NCBI RefSeq assembly: GCF_028471945.1
Contig: NZ_CP110128.1
Location: 4,390,501-4,454,500 of the forward strand
Source of the DNA: Pseudomonas sp. WJP1
GTDB lineage: Bacteria > Pseudomonadota > Gammaproteobacteria > Pseudomonadales > Pseudomonadaceae
Direction: 5' to 3'
Length of the DNA: 64,000 nt
Shown: piece by piece, positions 58,449 to 64,000 of the stretch
How positions within the stretch are numbered: position 1 is the first letter of the stretch
How the letters are laid out: every line of letters begins with the position of its first letter
Program-made: the position numbers and the translations under genes
The notes under the pieces: model-generated
Databases searched by the model: none
What the model saw: the letters and a program-made list of their open reading frames with translations, nothing else
Told to the model about the DNA's origin: nothing

Positions 58449-59741
58449 ATGTTGAATGCCCCTGCCCGCCCTCTGCTGGGCTGCATCGCTGACGATTTCA
58501 CCGGTGCCACCGACCTTGCCAACATGCTGGTGCGCGGCGGTATGCGCACCGTGCAAAGCATCGGCATACCCGGCGCCGAGGTTGCTGAACGACTCGATGC
58601 CGACGCGATCGTCATCGCCCTGAAGTCGCGGACCGTGCCGGCCGCCGACGCTGTGCAGGCCTCGCTCGAAGCGCTGCGCTGGTTGCGTGAGCGTGGCTGC
58701 GAACAGATTTTCTTCAAGTACTGCTCGACGTTCGACTCTACCGCTGCCGGCAACATCGGCCCGGTCAGCGAAGCGCTGTTGGACGCGCTGGACAGTGATT
58801 TCACCCTGGCGTGCCCCGCCTTCCCGGAAAACGGGCGCACGGTGTTTCGCGGGCATTTGTTCGTTCAGGACCAGTTGCTCAGCGAGTCGGGCATGCAGCA
58901 TCACCCGCTGACGCCGATGACCGACGCTAACCTGGTTCGGGTGTTGCAAGCGCAGAGCCAGGGCAAAGTCGGCCTGTTGCGCCATGACACGGTGTCCAAG
59001 GGCGTGGAGAGCATTCGCGCCCGCATGACGCAGCTTCGCGCCGAAGGTGTGCGCATGGCGATCGCCGATGCCGTGTCCGATGCCGACCTGCATCTGTTGG
59101 GCGAAGCCTGCGCCGGGCTTGCCCTGCTGACGGGTGGTTCGGGACTGGCGCTGGGCTTGCCGGAGAACTTCCGTCGGGCCGGTAAACTGCGCGAGCTGAA
59201 TGCAGCCGAGGTACCCGCAGTCGACGGCGGCGAAGTGGTGCTCGCGGGCAGCGCTTCGCAAGCCACCAACGGGCAAGTGGCGAGCTGGCTGCAGGCAGGT
59301 CGTCCGGCCTTTCGGATCGACCCGTTGGCCTTGGCTGCGGGAGCGCCGGTGATCGAACAGGCACTGGCCTTCGCCGCTGACTCGGCAGAAACGGTGCTGA
59401 TCTACGCCACCAGCTCCCCGGATGAGGTCAAGACCGTACAACGTGAACTGGGCACCGAGCGCGCGGGGAACATGGTTGAGCAGGCCATGGGCCGGATAGC
59501 CAGCGGGCTGCGCCAGGCCGGTGTGCGACGCTTTGTGGTCGCAGGCGGGGAAACCTCCGGAGCCGTGGTGCAAGCGCTGGGGATCCAGCTCTTGCAGATC
59601 GGTGCGCAAATTGATCCGGGCGTGCCCGCTTGTGTCAGCACACCTGGGGAACCACTGGCCCTGGCGCTCAAGTCCGGCAACTTCGGTGGCCCTGACTTTT
59701 TCTCCAAGGCGCTGAAACACCTGGCGGGAGTTCAAGCATGA
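58449..59741 (+). CDS. otnK: 3-oxo-tetronate kinase (DUF1537 family)
   Basis: A 430-residue four-carbon acid-sugar kinase. Substrate-binding N-terminal domain with GCIADDFTGATDLANMLV and KYCSTFDSTAAGNIGP; nucleotide-binding C-terminal domain with FVVAGGETSGAVVQALG and ALKSGNFGGPDFF. It phosphorylates 3-oxo-tetronate to the 4-phosphate. A GAGGAG ribosome site precedes the ATG. Its end overlaps the otnC start by four bases (ATGA). Confidence 0.94.
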   Translation: MLNAPARPLLGCIADDFTGATDLANMLVRGGMRTVQSIGIPGAEVAERLDADAIVIALKSRTVPAADAVQASLEALRWLRERGCEQIFFKYCSTFDSTAAGNIGPVSEALLDALDSDFTLACPAFPENGRTVFRGHLFVQDQLLSESGMQHHPLTPMTDANLVRVLQAQSQGKVGLLRHDTVSKGVESIRARMTQLRAEGVRMAIADAVSDADLHLLGEACAGLALLTGGSGLALGLPENFRRAGKLRELNAAEVPAVDGGEVVLAGSASQATNGQVASWLQAGRPAFRIDPLALAAGAPVIEQALAFAADSAETVLIYATSSPDEVKTVQRELGTERAGNMVEQAMGRIASGLRQAGVRRFVVAGGETSGAVVQALGIQLLQIGAQIDPGVPACVSTPGEPLALALKSGNFGGPDFFSKALKHLAGVQA

Positions 59742-60376
59742 GCAATGAAAATGCCCTGCGCGAAGAAATCTGTGACGTCGGCGGCCAGTTGTACAGCCGT
59801 GGCTACACGGTAGGCAGTGCCGGCAACATCAGCGCCCGGCTCGACGATGGCTGGCTGATCACGCCCACGGACGCGTGCCTGGGCCGCCTGGATCCGGCCG
59901 CCCTCTCCAAGGTCAACCTGGCAGGGGAATGGGTCAGCGGCGACAAACCGTCGAAGACCCTGGCCTTGCACCGAGAGGTCTATGACCGCAACCCGGGTGT
60001 CGGCGGCGTGGTGCACACCCACTCCACGCACCTGGTGGCGTTGACGCTGGCCGGGGTCTGGCAGCAGGATGACATCCTGCCGCCGCTGACGCCCTACCAG
60101 GTGATGAAGGTCGGGCACATCCCGTTGATCGCCTATGAGCGTCCCGGCTCGCCGAAGGTCGCCGAGCGGGTTGCGCAACTGGCCAACAGCGTGCGCGGGG
60201 TGATGCTCGAGCGCCTGGGTCCGGTGGTGTGGGAAAGCTCGGTGTCGAAGGCGAGTTATGCCCTGGAGGAGCTGGAAGAAACGGCACGCCTCTGGCTGAT
60301 GAGCAACCCCAAGCCGGCCCCGCTTGACCAGGCCGCACTGGATGAACTGCACGAGGTTTTTGGCGTGCAGTGGTAA
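59738..60376 (+). CDS. otnC: 3-oxo-tetronate 4-phosphate decarboxylase (class II aldolase family)
   Basis: A 212-residue class II aldolase/adducin-fold enzyme. Zinc-binding region GVVHTHSTHLVALTLAG, the loop GSAGNISARLDDGWLITPTDA and a C-terminal tail matching OtnC. It decarboxylates 3-oxo-tetronate 4-phosphate to dihydroxyacetone phosphate, feeding glycolysis. It is coupled to otnK by overlap. The gene otnI that normally follows directly is about 1 kb away behind repeats. Confidence 0.92.
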   Translation: MSNENALREEICDVGGQLYSRGYTVGSAGNISARLDDGWLITPTDACLGRLDPAALSKVNLAGEWVSGDKPSKTLALHREVYDRNPGVGGVVHTHSTHLVALTLAGVWQQDDILPPLTPYQVMKVGHIPLIAYERPGSPKVAERVAQLANSVRGVMLERLGPVVWESSVSKASYALEELEETARLWLMSNPKPAPLDQAALDELHEVFGVQW

Positions 60377-60403
60377 CCACCGGGCCTTACGCTAAATGCA
60401 TTT

Positions 60404-60501
60404 GTAGGAGCGAGCCTGCTCGCGATGGACGACAACGATAACGCTGGAAGCCTGACACCCTGCGGCGCTCTCAGGTTTTTCGCGAGCAGGCTCGCTCCTA
60501 C
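60404..60501. repeat. REPIN, CTCGC-type
   Basis: Inverted pair GTAGGAGCGAGCCTGCTCGCG / CGCGAGCAGGCTCGCTCCTAC, 27 bases after the otnC stop codon, inside the otn operon. Confidence 0.93.
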
Positions 60502-60539
60502 AAACAATGCTGTTCACTTAAGCTTGACGTTATATGTAT

Positions 60540-60561
60540 GGATTGGATTGGATTGGATTGG
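60540..60561. repeat. GGATT pentanucleotide microsatellite, 4.4 copies
   Basis: Uninterrupted GGATT repeats directly outside the left arm of composite copy 3. A single GGATT also lies outside the left arm of copy 2 (at about 35556), and a longer TTGTG array outside copy 1. Confidence 0.92.
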
Positions 60562-60565
60562 GAGC

Positions 60566-61305
60566 TTATCCGTTTCTTCGGTGATGGCGACTGGCGGTTT
60601 CGCCCTTACGGCGAGTCCCTTTTTCAAACGCCAAAAAGGAACCAAAAGGCTTTGCCCCACCACTCGGTGCCTCGCCAGGGCTCGGCATGCCCTCTCTCCG
60701 GCATTGCTCCGTGGGTCGCCGCGATGGGCCATCCCTGGCCCAGCGCGGCTAAACCGGCGTCCTGCCGGTTTCCCCACTGCGCAATGCCTGCGTTCGGCCA
60801 TCGTGGTTAACGGGGCGCCCCAGATCAAAAACAAAAGCGAGGCGGCCTTAAAGCCGACCTGACTTTTGCAGATACCCCCGATCCCTTGTAGGAGCCAGGC
60901 TTGCCGGCGAACCAGGCGCTGCGGTGTGTCTGTTGTACCGCGTTATCGTTCTTCGCCGGCAAGCCTGGCTCCTACAGGGGGAACGCGTACGGCTCCCGAT
61001 CAGGTCGGCTTTAAGGCCGCCTCGCTTTGCTTTTGATCTGCTTTGGCTTTTGATTTTCTTGCCCCATCGAGAGGCTTCGTTCCGGTTCTGCGCAGTGGGT
61101 AAACCGGCATGGATGCCGGTTTAGCCGCGCTGGGCCATGGATGGCCCATCGCGGCGACCCACGGAGCAGGACCGGAGCGAGGGCATGCCGAGCCCTAGCG
61201 AGGCACCGAACGTCAGGGGCAAGAGCCCTTGGTTACCTGGGGCTCTTCCAAGTGACTCGCTGTAAGAGCGAAACCATAGGTGGCCGTTACCGCAGGAATG
61301 GATAT
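60566..61305. repeat. Composite inverted-arm repeat, copy 3
   Basis: Same orientation as copy 1: alpha arm left (60566-60887) and beta arm right (60977-61305) around a CCGGC-type REPIN. The left outer end is diverged (TTATCCGTTTCTTCGGTGATGG) while the right end keeps TTACCGCAGGAATGGATAT. It lies between otnC and otnI, so it has been placed within a metabolic operon. Confidence 0.87.
60888..60976. repeat. REPIN, CCGGC-type, at the centre of composite copy 3
   Basis: Inverted GTAGGAGCCAGGCTTGCC pair. Its centre (GCGCTGCGGTGTGTCTGTTGTACCGCG) is the reverse complement of the centre in copies 1 and 2, so the REPIN is inverted relative to the arms when compared with copy 1. Confidence 0.9.
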
Positions 61306-61389
61306 GCACTCCGTCAACAAATTACGCTTCTACAAGGACTTTTTCGCTTAACTGAACCTACGCTGGTATTTTTAATTTCAGGAGTCACC

Positions 61390-62175
61390 ATGCCTCGTTT
61401 CGCTGCCAACCTCAGCATGCTCTACCCGGAACACGATTTTCTCGAGCGCTTCGCCGCAGCCGCCGCCGATGGTTTCCAGGCGGTGGAATACCTGTTCCCC
61501 TACGACTTCAGCGCGCAACAAATCAAACAGCGACTGGACGACAACGGCCTGGTCCAGGCCCTGTTCAACGCGCCGCCCGGCAATTGGGCGGCAGGTGAAA
61601 GAGGCATCGTATCCTTGCCTGGGCGCGAAGCGGAGTTTCGCGCTGGTTTCGACCAGGCCCTGGAATACGCCGCGATCCTGGGCAATGACCGCATCCACGT
61701 CATGGCCGGGCTGCTGGCGAGCGAAGCGGACCGAGCCCGACACCACGAAACCTACCTGGAAAACCTCAGCCACGCGGCGACGCAAGCGGCCAAGGTCGGG
61801 ATCACCGTGTTGCTGGAGCCGATCAACACCCGTGACATGCCGGGCTTTTTCCTCAACCGCCAGGATCAGGCCCAGGCCGTCTGCAAAGCCGTCGGCAAGG
61901 ACAATCTCAAGGTCCAGTTCGACATCTACCACTGCCAGATCGTCGAGGGTGACGTGGCGACGAAGCTGCGTCGGGATTTCGCCGGCATCGGTCATATCCA
62001 GATCGCGGGCGTGCCGGATCGCCACGAACCGGACCTGCACAACGAGTTGAACTACCCCTACCTGTTCGAGCTGATCGATCAACTGGGCTACCGCGGCTGG
62101 GTGGGTTGCGAGTACCGGCCGCGCGGCAACACGAGCGAGGGGTTGCGATGGTTGCGCGATTGGCAGGCGCGCTGA
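61390..62175 (+). CDS. otnI: 2-oxo-tetronate isomerase (hydroxypyruvate isomerase family)
   Basis: A 261-residue TIM-barrel isomerase: [80 protein letters not shown] and CEYRPRG give the metal ligands and family signature. It interconverts 2-oxo-tetronate and 3-oxo-tetronate, the step between denD and otnK. A CAGGAG ribosome site lies seven bases before the ATG. Because of the REPIN and composite repeat it needs either read-through or its own promoter. Confidence 0.93.
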   Translation: MPRFAANLSMLYPEHDFLERFAAAAADGFQAVEYLFPYDFSAQQIKQRLDDNGLVQALFNAPPGNWAAGERGIVSLPGREAEFRAGFDQALEYAAILGNDRIHVMAGLLASEADRARHHETYLENLSHAATQAAKVGITVLLEPINTRDMPGFFLNRQDQAQAVCKAVGKDNLKVQFDIYHCQIVEGDVATKLRRDFAGIGHIQIAGVPDRHEPDLHNELNYPYLFELIDQLGYRGWVGCEYRPRGNTSEGLRWLRDWQAR

Positions 62176-62299
62176 ATCAATAGCGAGCAGCCCTATCAAT
62201 CCTGGCACGACCTTTTTTCAATGCACCGGGATCTGCGAAAAACCGGCCCAGCATTTACAATCACACCTTTCATCGCAGATCAGAAAGGTTCTACAGGCT

Positions 62300-63469
62300 A
62301 TGGCGCTCGACCCACCCACGATGTTGACCATTTCGACCGCCCTCGCAGCCGCCGCCGCGCTGTACCTGGCGATCGAATGGCGGAGCATTCGCGAGCCCTC
62401 GCTGCTGTTCTGGAGCGCGGGTTTCGCAACCATCACCCTGGGGTCGACACTCGCCTTGCTGCGCGGGGCCGGCCTTCTGCTGGTCGGCATATGGTTCGCC
62501 AATGGCCTGCTGGTGGTGGCCCACTGGTGTTTCCTGCTGGGTGTCGCGCGCTTCACGCAGACGCGGCTGTCGCGTGCCTGGTACCTGATCTTCGTCGCCT
62601 GGGTGGCCTTGCTGTTGTTGCCGGACGAGCCGTCGTGGTCGAAGGTCATGCTGCTGGCCAATTCGCTACTGGTGGCCCTGGTGACGCTCAGGGCCAGTTT
62701 CCTCCTGCGCCCCCATGGCAAGTCGTTGAGCGTGGGAGCGGTGCAACTGCGTTATGTACTGCTGGTCCATGGGCTGTTCTATCTGGCCAAGTCGATCACC
62801 GCCATCGTTCCCGGCACGCTGATCGACCTTGCCGCGTTTCGTGGCGAGATCATTCAGATTTCCCTGGTCGAGGGCGCGATGGCGATCATGCTGATCGCCC
62901 TATCCATGACCGGTACCGAACGCTACAGGCGCGAGAAACGCATCGCCCGGCTGGCCGCACGTGATCCGCTGACCTCTTTGTACAACCGCCGCGCCCTCGA
63001 AGTGCGGGCACCGCGCCTGCTCGATGACGTCTCCACCGCACGACCCGGCGCCCTGCTGCTGATCGATATCGACAACTTCAAACAGGTCAACGACCTGTAC
63101 GGCCATACCGCAGGCGACCGACTGCTGGTCACGCTGAGCGGGTTGATCCGTTCGGTCCTGCCTGAGGGCGCACTGGCGGCGCGGCTGGGCGGTGACGAAT
63201 TCGTGATCCTGCTGCGCAACGCATCGAATGAGCAAATCGTCGGGTTGGGCAACGCCCTGCGTGAGCAGTTTCACCACGCCGCCGCACAGACATTCGCCAC
63301 ACCTGCAGCGGTGACCCTGAGCATCGGCGCCAACCTGTTCGACCATCCGCCAGCGAGCCTGGCGGCATTGATCGAGCAAGGCGATGCGGCGCTCTACCAG
63401 TCCAAGCGTGGCGGACGCGACAGCATACGTTTGGTTGATCAGACCTTTGCCAGCAATGAACCGCTTTGA
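62300..63469 (+). CDS. Membrane-bound diguanylate cyclase (GGDEF)
   Basis: A 389-residue protein. Residues 1-210 form about seven membrane helices without recognised periplasmic domain; a linker (TERYRREKRIARLAARDPLTSLYNRR) leads to a GGDEF domain with DIDNFKQVNDLYGH, an intact ARLGGDEFVILL active site and ALYQSKRGGRD. No RxxD inhibitory site precedes the active site. It should make cyclic di-GMP at the inner membrane in response to an unknown signal. Confidence 0.93.
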   Translation: MALDPPTMLTISTALAAAAALYLAIEWRSIREPSLLFWSAGFATITLGSTLALLRGAGLLLVGIWFANGLLVVAHWCFLLGVARFTQTRLSRAWYLIFVAWVALLLLPDEPSWSKVMLLANSLLVALVTLRASFLLRPHGKSLSVGAVQLRYVLLVHGLFYLAKSITAIVPGTLIDLAAFRGEIIQISLVEGAMAIMLIALSMTGTERYRREKRIARLAARDPLTSLYNRRALEVRAPRLLDDVSTARPGALLLIDIDNFKQVNDLYGHTAGDRLLVTLSGLIRSVLPEGALAARLGGDEFVILLRNASNEQIVGLGNALREQFHHAAAQTFATPAAVTLSIGANLFDHPPASLAALIEQGDAALYQSKRGGRDSIRLVDQTFASNEPL

Positions 63470-63478
63470 TTACCGGGT

Positions 63479-63883
63479 CTAATAATCAGGAAAATCGCTC
63501 AGATAGCATACTGGCGAGCTGGGTTCCGCGAACCGCTCCAACTCATCTTCCAGCCAATGAGCCAGGACAATTGCATTGTTCGCCTGCAGATCCCTGGCCG
63601 CAAAAACCAGGGTAAGCGTGCCCCTTTCGCCGAGCAGCAACAATTGCCACCAGCCCTGCGGTTTGGCCGCCAGCTCGCGCCGATAGGCAACGGTGAACTG
63701 CGCAAAGCTGATTTTTTTGCTGTTGAAGGCTTTGCGTAATTCCGTCGAGGGGGCGACATCGGGAAGCCATGCCGTCAATTGAAGACTGCCCTTTGGACAA
63801 TTGCGCGGCCACAGGCGGTCAACCAGCACACGGTTTCCGTCTCCGTCAGTCGCATCTGCATAGGCACTCTTGCACTGAATCAT
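63479..63883 (-). CDS. DUF488 family protein
   Basis: A 134-residue DUF488 protein: KSAYADATDGDGNRVLVDRLWPRNCPKGSL, LPDVAPSTELRKAF, FTVAYRRELAA and LTLVFAARDLQANNAIVLAHWLED. The ATG at 63883 has a GAGGAG ribosome site. The family is widespread and without established biochemical function. It ends nine bases from the convergent GGDEF gene. Confidence 0.92.
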   Translation of the reverse strand: MIQCKSAYADATDGDGNRVLVDRLWPRNCPKGSLQLTAWLPDVAPSTELRKAFNSKKISFAQFTVAYRRELAAKPQGWWQLLLLGERGTLTLVFAARDLQANNAIVLAHWLEDELERFAEPSSPVCYLSDFPDY

Positions 63884-63967
63884 GGCGGTATGCTCCTCGC
63901 TGCGAGGTCGCTTTATGATGCCCCAGTCCAGGGAAGGCTCGTATCTTTAGGTTGGGTACGATTTATT

Positions 63968-64000
63968 GTAGGAGCGAGCCTGCTCGCGAAAAACCTGAGC
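63968..64000. repeat. REP element, CTCGC-type, cut by window end
   Basis: GTAGGAGCGAGCCTGCTCGCG begins at 63968; the inverted partner would lie beyond the window. Confidence 0.85.

Noticed and set aside
56147..58840. A 897-codon open frame on the minus strand
   Set aside because: It is antisense to an MFS gene, denD and the start of otnK, which have clear domains and ribosome sites. Its product is low-complexity (Gly, His, Gln, Arg rich) with no domain; long antisense frames are usual in GC-rich codon patterns.
60514..61309. Several Arg/Gly/Ala-rich open frames in the composite repeat arms (also in the other two copies)
   Set aside because: They have no ribosome sites or domains, and their frames arise from the hairpin-rich repeats. 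The conserved feature is DNA structure, not a protein.

Overview
The window is about 64 kb of GC-rich chromosome with the gene content, codon use and repeat content of a Pseudomonas, most likely of the P. fluorescens group. The evidence is two main families of REP palindromes, whose cores read GGAGCGAGCCTGCTCGCGA and GGAGCCAGGCTTGCCGGCGA, scattered through intergenic spaces, together with cstA, sox, otn and gamma-glutamyl-amine type genes. No phage, plasmid backbone, CRISPR array or transposase was seen. The assignment to genus is inference from content, not from a marker gene.

Layout. 1-2.3 kb: a truncated Gfo/Idh/MocA oxidoreductase divergent from a LacI regulator, with a 28-bp perfect palindrome between them. 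2.3-9 kb: a chemoreceptor, a small lipoprotein, an HxlR regulator divergent from an isochorismatase-like hydrolase plus aldehyde dehydrogenase, and a GGDEF protein. 9.3-10.1 kb: the first of three copies of a composite inverted-arm repeat. 10.2-14.8 kb: ybdD-cstA facing a Cache histidine kinase and NarL-type response regulator. 14.9-19.1 kb: unusual small or low-complexity genes (a secreted 13-residue repeat protein, a delta-60 repeat protein, a Mop-like molybdate-binding protein, an XRE-cupin regulator, and a protein that is 42% methionine).

19.3-29.7 kb: two divergent catabolic operons. The minus-strand one is a FAD oxidase, a PuuR-like regulator and a PuuA-like gamma-glutamylation enzyme. 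The plus-strand one is purU-folD-soxBDAG, which should demethylate an N-methyl amine or amino acid, pass the carbon to folate and release it as formate. 29.9-32.9 kb: AraC regulator, Fsr-like MFS exporter, cupin. 32.9-35.4 kb: a three-gene unit of a small acidic protein, a haem-oxygenase-like di-iron enzyme and a methyltransferase. 35.6-36.3 kb: second composite repeat, in the opposite orientation. 36.4-40.1 kb: MHS transporter, tRNA-Gln, BASS-like transporter, GFA protein. 40.3-46 kb: gamma-glutamyl ligase, aldehyde dehydrogenase, iron alcohol dehydrogenase and APC permease, a logical route for an amino alcohol. 46.5-47.5 kb: an orphan RHS-core protein whose ribosome binding site lies in a perfect 12-bp hairpin.

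47.8-52.7 kb: an uncharacterised sugar or sugar-acid operon (amidohydrolase, MFS, SDR, TIM-barrel isomerase) divergent from a LysR regulator, followed by a TonB-dependent receptor. 55.2-62.2 kb: GntR regulator, MFS and denD-otnK-otnC-otnI for D-erythronate breakdown. The last gene is separated from the rest by a REPIN and the third composite repeat. 62.3-64 kb: membrane GGDEF protein and a DUF488 protein.

The most interesting signals are the three composite inverted repeats with pentanucleotide microsatellites beside two of them, the methionine-rich duplicated protein, REP elements that supply the stop codons of at least three genes, the ribosome-site hairpin of the RHS gene, the sox cluster with a degenerate zinc site, and the di-iron/methyltransferase unit.
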